From assembly GCA_039923455.1 (NCBI GenBank), contig JBDTCS010000097.1, forward strand, positions 1-8,864: DNA of 8,864 nucleotides, written 5' to 3'. This stretch comes from JBDTCS01 sp039923455. GTDB taxonomy: Bacteria > Bacteroidota > Ignavibacteria > Palsa-1295. The position numbers and the translations under genes were made by a program. This document shows positions 1 to 6,605 of the stretch, in pieces. The notes beneath the pieces were generated by a model, which saw nothing but the letters and a program-made list of their open reading frames with translations, made no database searches and was not told the origin of the DNA. Position 1 is the stretch's first letter. Each line of letters opens with the position of its first letter.

Positions 1-72
1 AGCGCTGGAATCTATCACGTTTCCGCGAGTGATGGAAAGACGCTCTACACACAGAAGTTGATTGTACCATAG
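1..72 (+). CDS. C-terminal fragment of a secreted protein with a T9SS type A sorting signal
   Basis: This is an open frame from the window edge to the TAG at 70-72, the last 23 residues of a longer protein. It reads GIYHVSASDGKTLYTQKLIVP at its end. The pattern of Gly-Ile-Tyr, a turn with Asp-Gly-Lys, then a Thr/Gln-Lys-Leu-Ile-Val strand at the very C-terminus matches the last beta strands of the Por/T9SS C-terminal sorting domain (TIGR04183-like). In that family the domain directs export through the outer membrane by the type IX system and is then removed. The cargo itself lies outside the window, so its function cannot be stated. The assignment rests on a short stretch but the pattern is characteristic. 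It could instead be another short beta-sandwich tail. Confidence 0.7.
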   Translation, partial: SAGIYHVSASDGKTLYTQKLIVP

Positions 73-160
73 ATCACTAAATGCATGAGCGAAACCGAAC
101 CGGATCTAGTCCAGTACGCCGCATTCATAGTTTGGTTAGTAGTCTGAGCTCAGGTGGATG

Positions 161-342
161 TAGCCGCATCCTTTAGGGTGCGTGGTACACCGGGAAGCAA
201 AGGTTGGTAATGAGCTGCATGCAGCGGCAGCGTAAAGGTAATCGCGAAATCGACGATGACGGGGGATGACGCGATCCTCACTTCTCTGTGCTTCGACTAA
301 CAGTTCGATAGCGCCACCACGCACCCTAAAGCGGTGCGGCTA
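161..342. repeat. Inverted-repeat element, 26/27-bp arms around a 129-bp centre
   Basis: The left arm is 161-186 and the right arm is 316-342. The reverse complement of the right arm matches the left arm over TAGCCGCA (8 nt). After a 2-versus-3 nt mismatch it matches again over CTTTAGGGTGCGTGGT (16 nt), so 24 positions are identical. The enclosed 129 bp contain no transposase or known gene. The size and layout fit a MITE-like or other non-autonomous repeat, or a long imperfect foldback in a transcript. I see no target-site duplication outside the arms, so mobility is not shown. Confidence 0.55.
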
Positions 343-443
343 CCGAGATTATGCTAGCTAACTTCAAAGTGCAAGTAGGCCTTGATGGCTTCATCCATAC
401 CGTGAATGCACGGCCATGAGCGCTTGCAATCAACCGAGAGAGC

Positions 444-465
444 GTCTGCGTTAGAATAGGCAGAC
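444..465. repeat. Small hairpin upstream of the DUF1905 gene
   Basis: GTCTGC (444-449) pairs perfectly with GCAGAC (460-465) around a 10-nt loop. It lies about 60 bp upstream of the chosen start of the next gene. It has no T-run and is too short to be called a terminator. A regulatory dyad is possible, and so is chance. Confidence 0.25.
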
Positions 466-513
466 TCCCGCTTGACTTAAAAAGGTAGCGACGCTTTGAA
501 ACTTTGCATCCCC

Positions 514-519
514 AAGGGG
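514..519 (+). promoter_or_regulatory. Ribosome binding site deciding the start of the DUF1905 gene
   Basis: AAGGGG ends 8 nt before the ATG at 528, a normal distance, and favours this start over the upstream in-frame TTG at 504. The G-run is also half of the palindrome CCCC-AA-GGGG (510-519), so the site could be partly sequestered in a very small hairpin. Confidence 0.5.
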
Positions 520-527
520 TTTTGAAG

Positions 528-1214
528 ATGTCTATGAAAAAGAAGTTCAAAGCACGCATCAAGCATGAGGGCTCGGCGCTTGGCTGGAAGATCGTCGATA
601 TTCCATTCGATGTCAAGAAAGTGTTTGGCATAGGTGGAAGACTTCCGGTGAAGGGGACCGTGAATGGTTTTGCTTTTGCTTCGTCGCTCTTTCCTCGCAA
701 AGACGGTCTGCACTTTCTGATGCTGAACAAACTCACGCAGAAAGGGGCGGATGTGAGCGCACTTGGTGAAATGGTTGAGATAGAACTTGAACACGATCCC
801 TCAATCAGAACCGTCACAACACCGCCCATACTTAAGAAAATACTTTCGGAAGAAGATGGCTTGCTGGCCTATTACAATTCGCTGAACTACTCCACGCGGA
901 AATGGATTGCGGACGCGATCACGCAGACAAAGTCGATCGAATCACAAAAGCGAAAGGCTGAGACAATCGCAGTTCAGATTTATGAAATGAAGGAGGGAGA
1001 GACTATTCCGCCGCCGATTCTGCAAGCCGTCTTCGCCCGCAATGCAAAGGCGAGAGCAGGGTGGGAGCTGTTCACGGCCTCGCAGAAGCGAGGTCATCTG
1101 TGGGGAATATTTTACTACAAGAATCCGGCGAGCCGACACAAGCGATTGGATCAAGCTGTGATGAAGATGGTCGAATATTACGAGAAGGCGAAGTTGAAAG
1201 ACAAGTCAAAGTAA
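528..1214 (+). CDS. DUF1905 domain protein with two YdeI/OmdA-like modules
   Basis: A 228-residue soluble protein with no signal peptide or membrane segment. Residues about 5-88 match the DUF1905 beta-barrel pattern (WKIVDIPFDV, then VKGTVNGFAF, then HFLMLNKLTQKGADVSALGE, then VEIELEHD). Residues about 97-155 match the YdeI/OmpD-associated (OmdA, PF13376-like) helical module: PP-IL, then a Trp-Ile pair, then a Lys/Arg-rich helix ending in a MKEGE motif. A second, more diverged copy appears to follow at about 160-225 (PPPILQAVFARNAKARAGWE, then W, RHKRLDQAV, MVEYYEK). The biochemical role of these families is not well established; some members are annotated as bacteriocin-protection proteins. 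The chosen ATG at 528 has a good RBS; ATG 534 or TTG 504 are alternatives. The gene stands alone and is convergent with glnA. Domain assignment is fairly sure, function is not. Confidence 0.82.
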   Translation: MSMKKKFKARIKHEGSALGWKIVDIPFDVKKVFGIGGRLPVKGTVNGFAFASSLFPRKDGLHFLMLNKLTQKGADVSALGEMVEIELEHDPSIRTVTTPPILKKILSEEDGLLAYYNSLNYSTRKWIADAITQTKSIESQKRKAETIAVQIYEMKEGETIPPPILQAVFARNAKARAGWELFTASQKRGHLWGIFYYKNPASRHKRLDQAVMKMVEYYEKAKLKDKSK

Positions 1215-1236
1215 GCCAGCCCGTGAAGTAAATATA

Positions 1237-1270
1237 AAAGGTACTCTCCGAATCATCAAAGAGTACCTTT
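1237..1270. terminator. Bidirectional intrinsic terminator between the DUF1905 gene and glnA
   Basis: AAAGGTACTCT (1237-1247) and AGAGTACCTTT (1260-1270) form a perfect 11-bp stem with a 12-nt loop. It lies 22 bp past the DUF1905 stop and 22 bp past the glnA stop on the other strand. The stem ends in A/T pairs, with CTTT and AT-rich sequence beyond on either strand. This suits a shared terminator for two converging genes, although the T-tract is short. Confidence 0.75.
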
Positions 1271-1292
1271 GCAATATTATGAGTCGAGATGC

Positions 1293-2648
1293 TTAGTATA
1301 CCTCGAGGTATCTATCCAACTCCCATTGTGAAACGGAGAGTCGATAAGAATCCCATTCAGCACGTTTCGCTTCGACGAGTTTCTCGACAAGGTAATCACC
1401 GAGTGCTTCGCGAAGGACGGTATCCTTCTGAAGTTCTTCGAGTGCTTCGAGCAGACTCTTTGCGACAGTCGTGATGCCACGCGCTTTCGCTGTTTCGTCT
1501 GTGAATTCAAAGATGTTCTCTTCGACAGGTGCCGGAGCCGGAATCTTGTTTTCGATACCATCAAGCCCAGCAGCAAGCATTGCCGCAAACGCCAGATACG
1601 GATTCGCTGTCGGATCCGGGCAACGCAATTCTGCGCGAACTGCTTTCTCGCGGCCTTCGGTGATGCGCGGAATACGGATGAGCGCCGAACGATTGCGCTG
1701 CCCCCAAGCGACATACACCGGTGCTTCGTAACCCACGACGAGTCGTTTGTATGAGTTGACGGTTGGATTCAGGATTGCGTTCATTGCACGAATGTGCTTA
1801 AGCTGACCTGCGATGTAATGCTTTGCAAGCGCAGAGAGCTGATACTCGCCGTTCGGGTCGTGCATCAAATTCGTCTTGTTGTCGAGCGTAAAGAGCGACT
1901 GGTGAACGTGCATACCCGAACCATTGATACCCGCGATCGGCTTCGGCATAAACGTGCAGTGCAGATCATGCTGCATTGCGATCGACTTGAGCGCATACTT
2001 CATGATGATCACGATGTCGGCGCAGCGAAGTGCATAATCATACTTGAAGTCAATCTCGTGCTGACCAACAGCAACCTCATGATGCAATGCTTCGACGTCG
2101 ATACCAAGCTCTTTGAGTGCAAAGCTCATCTCCTTACGAATCTCTGAAGCAAGGTCAGTCGTCTGATCAAAGTAACCGGCGGTATCATGCGGAAGTGGCT
2201 CAAGCTTGCCTTCTGCGTTTTTCTTGAAGAGAAAAAATTCGAGCTCCGGACCTGTATTAAAACGATAACCAAGTTTCTCTGCACGAGCGAGCTGCTTCTT
2301 GAGAATGCCGCGTGGGTCGCCTTCGAATGGAGAGCCGTCCGGCATATACACATCCGCAATGATGAGCGCTGTGACAGCGCGTGAATTGCGTGACCACGGA
2401 ATCACAGCGAACGTATCCAGATCAAGCTTCAGATACATATCCGATTCCGAAATACGAGCGAAACCTTCGACACTCGATCCATCAAACCACACGTTCGACT
2501 CGATCGCATCTTCCAGCTTCGAGACGGGTATCGTGATCGCCTTCATGGCACCGAGAATATCGGTGAACATGACGTTGATGAATTCTACTTTCTGTTCTTT
2601 GGCAAGTGCAAGAACGTCCTTCTTACTCATTGACATGGTGTTGATCAT
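1293..2648 (-). CDS. glnA: Glutamine synthetase, type I (GSI-alpha)
   Basis: Cytoplasmic enzyme that makes glutamine from glutamate, ammonia and ATP. It has up to 451 residues, the short GSI-alpha length. Visible hallmarks are DGSSVEGF (56-63), GPELEFF with metal-ligand glutamates 135 and 137 (133-139), HHEVAVGQHEID (189-200), NGSGMHVHQS (242-251), NPTVNSYKR (294-302), and RAELRCPDPTANPYLAFAAM (338-357). The C-terminal region IPAPAPVEENIFEF lacks the NLYDLP-type adenylylation motif of GSI-beta. Phe380 stands where Bacillus-type enzymes have Tyr, so control by adenylylation is unlikely. Arg65 in GFAR corresponds to the arginine used for glutamine feedback in Bacillus GSI-alpha. Starts at 2648, 2636 and 2630 are all in frame with no clear RBS; comparison with family N-termini favours 2636 or 2630. 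It follows the Lrp-like gene by 78 bp on the same strand, suggesting co-transcription and nitrogen-linked control. Confidence 0.97.
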   Translation of the reverse strand: MINTMSMSKKDVLALAKEQKVEFINVMFTDILGAMKAITIPVSKLEDAIESNVWFDGSSVEGFARISESDMYLKLDLDTFAVIPWSRNSRAVTALIIADVYMPDGSPFEGDPRGILKKQLARAEKLGYRFNTGPELEFFLFKKNAEGKLEPLPHDTAGYFDQTTDLASEIRKEMSFALKELGIDVEALHHEVAVGQHEIDFKYDYALRCADIVIIMKYALKSIAMQHDLHCTFMPKPIAGINGSGMHVHQSLFTLDNKTNLMHDPNGEYQLSALAKHYIAGQLKHIRAMNAILNPTVNSYKRLVVGYEAPVYVAWGQRNRSALIRIPRITEGREKAVRAELRCPDPTANPYLAFAAMLAAGLDGIENKIPAPAPVEENIFEFTDETAKARGITTVAKSLLEALEELQKDTVLREALGDYLVEKLVEAKRAEWDSYRLSVSQWELDRYLEVY

Positions 2649-2668
2649 TTAGAATGTTGTGCAATACA

Positions 2669-2695
2669 GTTTGTCGTAAAATTTTTCCTACAAAC
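2669..2695. promoter_or_regulatory. Inverted repeat in the lrp-glnA gap
   Basis: GTTTGT (2669-2674) and ACAAAC (2690-2695) are perfect 6-nt arms around a 15-nt AT-rich spacer, 21 bp upstream of the outermost glnA start. I found no Bacteroidota-type promoter of its own here. It could be an operator for glnA or a weak RNA hairpin between the two genes, and it is short enough to be chance. Confidence 0.25.
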
Positions 2696-2726
2696 GCTTC
2701 TCTGTAAAATCTTTGCTGAGGAGTGC

Positions 2727-3218
2727 TTACTCTGTCTCCTTTTGTGTTAGCTCTTCGATCGGTAGCGAGAGCGTTTCTTTGTTCGTCGAGAGCACCACGT
2801 TTGTGCGAGTCGCTTTCACGCCAGGCCAGGTTTGGATCTGCGAAAGCAACCGTTCGAGTGTGGAGGTGTTCCAAGTCCGTATCTTGAGGACATGAGAACC
2901 ATCGCCGGTTACGGCGTGAATCTCAAGCACTTCCGGATGCTCTTGCGCTGAACGAAGGAATTCGCCATAGTGTGAACTCGAATCTACTGTGACAAAAATG
3001 AATGCGGCAACATCGAGGCCGACGAGCTTCGGTTCGAGTTCGGCATGAAAGCCCTTCAGGATTCCGCGCTCTTCAAGTTTTCGCAGACGCTCGCTGATCG
3101 CCGGGATCGAGAGGTGGACTTCCTCGGCAAGTTCGTTGCGCTTTGTGCGACCCTGTTTTTGGAGCGTTGCGAGAATCTGAACGTCGATTTCGTCCATTCC
3201 GATGTGCTGAAGTGCCAT
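2727..3218 (-). CDS. Lrp/AsnC family transcriptional regulator
   Basis: A 163-residue DNA-binding regulator, the usual Lrp/AsnC length. An N-terminal winged HTH runs from MDEIDVQILATLQKQGRTKR through LAEEVHLSIPAISERLRKLE to ERGILKGF. It is followed by the RAM/AsnC ligand-binding domain (LVGLDVAAFIFVTVD, HPEVLEIHAVTGDGSHVLKI, then the WPGVKATRTNVVLS strand). Family members bind amino acids, assemble into dimers or octamers, and often control amino acid and nitrogen genes as well as themselves. The start is uncertain: ATG 3218 is used here, ATG 3197 begins exactly at the MDEID core, and a TTG at 3275 would add 19 residues. None has a clear RBS. It lies upstream of glnA on the same strand and divergent from threonine aldolase. 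Control of glnA and of itself is an inference from this context. Confidence 0.93.
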   Translation of the reverse strand: MALQHIGMDEIDVQILATLQKQGRTKRNELAEEVHLSIPAISERLRKLEERGILKGFHAELEPKLVGLDVAAFIFVTVDSSSHYGEFLRSAQEHPEVLEIHAVTGDGSHVLKIRTWNTSTLERLLSQIQTWPGVKATRTNVVLSTNKETLSLPIEELTQKETE

Positions 3219-3288
3219 CGGGGGCTTTTTTGAGCCGTCTGGCCTAACGGAGCGTGGAAAATCGGCTGATTTCAATAGAATTGTTTCG

Positions 3289-3296
3289 TAGATTTG
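3289..3296 (+). promoter_or_regulatory. Possible -7 element for the threonine aldolase operon
   Basis: TAGATTTG on the plus strand fits TAnnTTTG. The -33 position 20 nt upstream reads CTG (3266-3268), only a partial match to TTG. If used, transcription would start near 3303, with a leader of about 68 nt carrying the lrp dyad. It would overlap the divergent lrp promoter, so the two could compete. The support is weak. Confidence 0.3.
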
Positions 3297-3304
3297 TATG
3301 GCTG

Positions 3305-3335
3305 CAAATATACTTAACTTAATTAGTTAAGTCAA
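3305..3335 (-). promoter_or_regulatory. Bacteroidota-type promoter for the lrp-glnA unit with internal operator dyad
   Basis: Read on the minus strand, a TTG (3333-3335) is followed after exactly 20 nt by TATATTTG (3305-3312), matching the Bacteroidota primary sigma consensus TTG-N19-20-TAnnTTTG. Transcription would begin near 3298, leaving an untranslated leader of about 80-100 nt. The spacer is filled by a dyad: ACTTAAC (3312-3318), 7 nt TTAATTA, GTTAAGT (3326-3332). A regulator bound there would block the promoter. Autoregulation by the Lrp-like protein is a plausible inference, since Lrp family sites are AT-rich dyads. Confidence 0.6.
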
Positions 3336-3370
3336 GTTATATATCCACTTTATTTAGTAAGTTATTAACA

Positions 3371-4399
3371 ATGATAGACCTTCGTTCCGACACAGTTACC
3401 CGACCCAGCCCCGAAATGCGTAACGCGATGGCTAATGCCCCGGTCGGGGATGACGTCTTTGGAGAGGATCCATCTGTGATCGCGCTTCAGGAAGAGGTGG
3501 CTGCGATGCTCGGAAAAGAGGCCGCACTCTATGCACCATCGGGTTGCATGGCGAACCAGCTTGGTCTGAAGGCGCACACGACGGAAGGGGATGAAGTCAT
3601 CATAGAATCTGGAGCCCATATTTTTAATTACGAGACGACTGCGGCGAGTTTTCTTTCCCGCATTCAGCTCTATCCGGTAATCGCAAAAGATCGCGGCATT
3701 CTGAGTGCTGAAGATATCGCACCCGCCGTGCGAGACAAAGCATACTATATGCCCGTCACCAGATTGCTTGCGATCGAGAACACGCATAATCGAGCCGGCG
3801 GGACGATCTATACTGTCGAGAAGACGAAAGAAGTTACCGACTTCGCAAGATCGAAAGGTATTGCGACGCATTTGGATGGAGCACGACTCTGGAATGCCTG
3901 CGCAGCGTTAAATGTCGAGCCGATCGATTTTGGAAAATATTTTGATACGGTATCGGTCTGCTTCTCGAAAGGTTTGGGAGCTCCTGTTGGTAGTGCGCTC
4001 TGTGGCACGAAAGCAATGATCATACGCGCGCATCGCATGCGAAAAATTTGGGGTGGCGGAATGCGACAAGCGGGTATTATTGCAGCCGGTGCACTTTATG
4101 CGTTGCGCAACAATAGATCGCGACTTTCTGAGGACAACGAGAATGCGAAGAAGTTTGCAGAGATCATTGCTGCCGGCACTTCGAAGGTGACGATCGATAT
4201 GTCGAGAGTGCAGACGAACATAGTTCTGATCGAAGTCAGCGATCAAGACATACCGAAGATGATCTCCGAACTAAAAGACAAAGGTGTTTTGCTTTCGAGA
4301 GGTACGAATACGAGCTTGCGTGCCGTGACGCACATGGATGTATCAACGAAAGATTGCATTGCTGCTGCGGAGAGCATTGTGAAATATTGTAATTCCTAA
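3371..4399 (+). CDS. ltaE: Low-specificity L-threonine aldolase
   Basis: Pyridoxal-phosphate enzyme of fold type I that splits L-threonine or L-allo-threonine into glycine and acetaldehyde. The length (342 residues) is typical. It opens with the family signature MIDLRSDTVTRPSPEMRNAM. Other marks are GDDVFGEDP (26-34), YAPSGCMANQ (54-63), SGAHIFNYET with His83, the position of the ring-stacking histidine in E. coli LtaE, HLDGARLWN (167-175) with PLP-binding Asp169 and Arg172, and SVCFSKGLGAPVGS with the Schiff-base Lys200. No Shine-Dalgarno is visible before ATG 3371; the upstream is A/T-rich, common in this phylum. It is first in a four-gene run and divergent from the Lrp-like gene, which may regulate it. 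A related beta-eliminating or phenylserine aldolase activity cannot be excluded from sequence. Confidence 0.95.
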   Translation: MIDLRSDTVTRPSPEMRNAMANAPVGDDVFGEDPSVIALQEEVAAMLGKEAALYAPSGCMANQLGLKAHTTEGDEVIIESGAHIFNYETTAASFLSRIQLYPVIAKDRGILSAEDIAPAVRDKAYYMPVTRLLAIENTHNRAGGTIYTVEKTKEVTDFARSKGIATHLDGARLWNACAALNVEPIDFGKYFDTVSVCFSKGLGAPVGSALCGTKAMIIRAHRMRKIWGGGMRQAGIIAAGALYALRNNRSRLSEDNENAKKFAEIIAAGTSKVTIDMSRVQTNIVLIEVSDQDIPKMISELKDKGVLLSRGTNTSLRAVTHMDVSTKDCIAAAESIVKYCNS

Positions 4400-4411
4400 A
4401 CATTCGGAATC

Positions 4412-4416
4412 GGGGG
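4412..4416 (+). promoter_or_regulatory. Ribosome binding site supporting a GTG start
   Basis: GGGGA, 8 nt before the GTG at 4425, is a clear Shine-Dalgarno-like site in a window where most genes lack one. No in-frame ATG is available until inside the conserved hot-dog core, so GTG is the likely start. Confidence 0.5.
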
Positions 4417-4424
4417 ACAGCATA

Positions 4425-4889
4425 GTGGAGCCACGACTAAAGGAAATATATTTTCGACACAAATGGAATTGCCGAGTGCGCTCGCATGAGTGCGACAGGC
4501 AAGGCGTTGTGCATAATGCGCGCTATTTGGAAATGCTGGAGATAGCACGAATCGAATTTTGCCGCGATGCTTTCGCGATTCCGATGGACCATGGTACGTT
4601 CGTCACGCACGATAAATTTTATTTCGTCCGTAATGCGATTGACTATTTTCGGCCCGCCCGCTTCGATGATGAACTTGAAATATATACCAGAGTTTCCAAG
4701 ATCGGTCGCACGAGTATTACACTCGAGCAAATCTTGAGTAAACTCACAACCGATGAATCTCCGATCGTTCGAGTGATCGAATGCGAGAGTGTGATGGTGG
4801 CGGTTGATCCCGAGACTGATGTGCCGATTCCGATTCCGGAAAATTTACGGCACCGCATTCTGATCGATCCCTACGTAGAGACCGTATGA
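4425..4889 (+). CDS. Acyl-CoA thioesterase of the hot-dog (4HBT/YbgC-like) family
   Basis: A 154-residue single-domain hot-dog protein, expected to hydrolyse acyl-CoA or acyl-ACP thioesters in the cytoplasm. The family pattern HECDRQGVVHNARYLEMLE (21-39) is present, with the catalytic-type Asp24, Asn31 and Tyr34, followed by AR.EF on the central helix. The second half has the usual beta strands, with YFRPARFDDELEIYTRVSKI (74-93) and a late VMVAVDPET turn. The substrate cannot be read from sequence. It starts with GTG 25 bp after the threonine aldolase stop. Its last four bases overlap the next start as ATGA, implying translational coupling with the membrane protein. Whether it is linked in function to that protein or is just co-transcribed is open. 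Confidence 0.88.
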   Translation: MEPRLKEIYFRHKWNCRVRSHECDRQGVVHNARYLEMLEIARIEFCRDAFAIPMDHGTFVTHDKFYFVRNAIDYFRPARFDDELEIYTRVSKIGRTSITLEQILSKLTTDESPIVRVIECESVMVAVDPETDVPIPIPENLRHRILIDPYVETV

Positions 4890-6583
4890 CATCTGCTCTC
4901 AGCAACGCTTGGAGTCGAAGTGACCGAATAGGTAAGTGGGTCATCGCACTTCTGTTTGCGCTTGTGATCGCCAATATTTTCTTTGTATTCTTCGGCCATC
5001 CGGAGCAAGGTGACGACTCTTGGAATCACTTTAATTGGTTGGGGCAATTTACAAAACTTTATGCCGGTGGCTTGGCTTATCCGCGCTGGATGAGTGCTTC
5101 GAACGGCGGATTCGGATCGGCGACTTTTTATTTTTATCCCCCGCTGATTTATTTTATCGCGGCATGGGTGAATGAATTGTTTCGAGGACTCACGCCGTAT
5201 CAACTCTATCAAATCCTTCAGGTCGCAGGAAGCATTCTCTCGGGCTTAGCTTTTTATCTGTTCGTTTCGAGAGTTGGGCTGCGTGGTTGGCAAGGGATTG
5301 CGGCGTCCATACTATACACGTGCATTGATTACCGTGCTGACGATATCTATTTGCGCTCGGCCCTCGGAGAGCACTGGGGTTTTGTTTGGGTGCCGATCGT
5401 TTTGCTGAGCCTCATCTATTCGTTCGAATCGGGCGGTGGAAAGGAAAGAGGCTTCCGCATTCTATTACTATCTGCGATAGCTTGGGCGGGGATTTTGCTC
5501 ACCAGCATTCCAACAGCCATCGTTGTTGGTGCGGCGTGTGGTGGACTATTACTAGTTCGAAGAAGAGAACTCAGCGTGTTGCGCGTGGCTGCTTGGATAT
5601 TGGGAGCAATCTTGGGCGTTGCACTTGCGGCATTCTATATCCTGCCGGTATTTCATTTTCGACCGTTGGTGCATCTCAATCATTTGTGGGATGTGTTCCC
5701 GTTCAAGCTGCCGGATTTTATGCTGCTCCGCATCTTCTCTCACGATGTAAAAACATTTCATATTCGTCGAGTGCTGATGCTTTTTGCCGCTTGTGGAATT
5801 GGGTGGTGGTTATTGCGCTCTCTCCACAGATCGAATGTATCGGCTGTGAAAAGATTGATGACACAATTGGCGTTGGTCTGCTGTGCATTAGCAATCTTTT
5901 TTCAGCTTCCGTATATCTCCAGTCCGCTTTGGGATTATTTTCCGGGCTTATCAACAGTTCAATTCACGTGGAGGTGGGATATTCTCCTCGTCGTTGCTTT
6001 TGCTCTTAGTTATGCAGCACTTCAACATACAGAATTTCAGAAACGAATTAATTGGACATTGATTGGACTGATCGTGATAACGCTGATTGCCGGAATTCGA
6101 ATTAGCCTTTCGCGCAGCGATTATGGGGGAACAGTGCACCGAGAACATTTCGACTCACCGGAGTGGGCACCGATCTATACAAAGCCGGTTCGTCAAAATC
6201 AAGAAGCATATATGGTCGCGCATCAAAACGATGTGCCTATCACGTTGCTGAATCCGAATGTTGGCGACTCCGCTCTGCTGCTGAAGTCGGGTCCATCCGA
6301 ACGAAAATATTCGGTTCAACTTGCGAAGCCGACCGAGGCAAAATTTCACATGTATTACTGGCCGCAATGGAAGCTCAGAAATGGGGAAGCGGAGATCGCC
6401 GCTATGCCCGACACAGCGGGAGTGATGACTGCACAACTCCCGGCCGGTAAGTATGAATTGGAACTGCGGCTCGAACGCTCGGAATCAGAAATTGCCGGCG
6501 TGAATATTTCACTCGGTGCGAGCATACTCTTTGTTTTGTTAGCACTCGTCGGCTTCATGCAGTCTCGTAAGCGAATTGCGTGA
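4886..6583 (+). CDS. Polytopic GT-C-like membrane protein, PTPS-related (PF10131-type)
   Basis: A 565-residue inner-membrane protein with about 11-13 predicted transmembrane segments (for example 17-37, 80-97, 108-128, 165-182, 192-224, 232-256, 295-312, 324-343, 364-380, 388-406, 540-558). Conserved features fit the family named 6-pyruvoyl-tetrahydropterin synthase-related membrane proteins, which look like GT-C glycosyltransferases. They are an acidic loop after TM1 (GDDSWNH, 42-48), AGGLAYPRWMSASNGGFGSA with YPPLIYF after it (60-90), YRADDIYLRSALGEHWG (149-165) and QFTWRW (359-364). Asp43 and Asp44 are candidates for the catalytic carboxylate of GT-C enzymes. After the membrane core, about 410-535 forms an extracytoplasmic segment, then one last TM and a basic tail (QSRKRIA). 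Donor and acceptor are unknown; a lipid-linked sugar donor is typical of the fold. The start ATG overlaps the thioesterase stop. The PTPS in the name implies no pterin chemistry. Confidence 0.75.
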   Translation: MTSALSNAWSRSDRIGKWVIALLFALVIANIFFVFFGHPEQGDDSWNHFNWLGQFTKLYAGGLAYPRWMSASNGGFGSATFYFYPPLIYFIAAWVNELFRGLTPYQLYQILQVAGSILSGLAFYLFVSRVGLRGWQGIAASILYTCIDYRADDIYLRSALGEHWGFVWVPIVLLSLIYSFESGGGKERGFRILLLSAIAWAGILLTSIPTAIVVGAACGGLLLVRRRELSVLRVAAWILGAILGVALAAFYILPVFHFRPLVHLNHLWDVFPFKLPDFMLLRIFSHDVKTFHIRRVLMLFAACGIGWWLLRSLHRSNVSAVKRLMTQLALVCCALAIFFQLPYISSPLWDYFPGLSTVQFTWRWDILLVVAFALSYAALQHTEFQKRINWTLIGLIVITLIAGIRISLSRSDYGGTVHREHFDSPEWAPIYTKPVRQNQEAYMVAHQNDVPITLLNPNVGDSALLLKSGPSERKYSVQLAKPTEAKFHMYYWPQWKLRNGEAEIAAMPDTAGVMTAQLPAGKYELELRLERSESEIAGVNISLGASILFVLLALVGFMQSRKRIA

Positions 6584-6605
6584 TGAATCCAATATCCAAA
6601 ACTAA

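Larger units (their letters stand above)
73..527. other. Gene-free intergenic region with inverted repeats and small hairpins
   Basis: About 455 bp without a credible gene lie between the T9SS cargo gene and the DUF1905 gene. A minus-strand frame at 136-324 (GTG start, 62 codons) spans the inner part of an inverted repeat. It is rich in Arg, Ser and Cys, resembles no family I know and is not called. Structures seen here are the long inverted repeat (161-186 with 316-342), a 12-bp palindrome GCTGCATGCAGC at 214-225, a small hairpin CCGTG-AATG-CACGG at 400-413, and a 6-bp stem GTCTGC/GCAGAC at 444-449 and 460-465. I found no convincing intrinsic terminator right after the cargo gene and no good promoter match for the next gene. 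Confidence 0.6.

Noticed and set aside
136..324. Minus-strand frame of 62 codons starting at GTG
   Set aside because: It spans the inverted-repeat element, has an odd Arg/Ser/Cys-rich composition, no RBS and no recognisable family. It is better explained as chance within the repeat.
400..413. Small hairpin CCGTG-AATG-CACGG
   Set aside because: A 5-bp stem with no T-run and no gene close by is too weak to call a terminator or riboregulator.
472..498. Possible promoter before the DUF1905 gene (TTG and CTTTG motifs)
   Set aside because: The element ACGCTTTG lacks the TA of TAnnTTTG and the spacer is only 16 nt, so it does not meet the consensus.
326..829. Long minus-strand frame (167 codons) opposite the DUF1905 gene
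   Set aside because: It overlaps a well-supported gene on the other strand, and its translation is Ser/Pro/Phe-rich with no domain pattern, typical of an antisense shadow.
1298..1311. Perfect 14-bp palindrome ATACCTCGAGGTAT
   Set aside because: It lies within the last codons of glnA (encoding part of the RYLEVY tail) and is explained by coding sequence. It is short, and the true terminator hairpin is separate at 1237-1270.
3371..4399. Several antisense frames of 60-168 codons over the threonine aldolase gene
   Set aside because: The plus-strand enzyme has all its catalytic motifs intact, and the opposing frames show no family pattern.
4886..6583. Possible pterin-synthesis role suggested by the family name
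   Set aside because: The protein is almost entirely transmembrane and has no zinc-binding His triad of a pterin synthase. The family name is historical.
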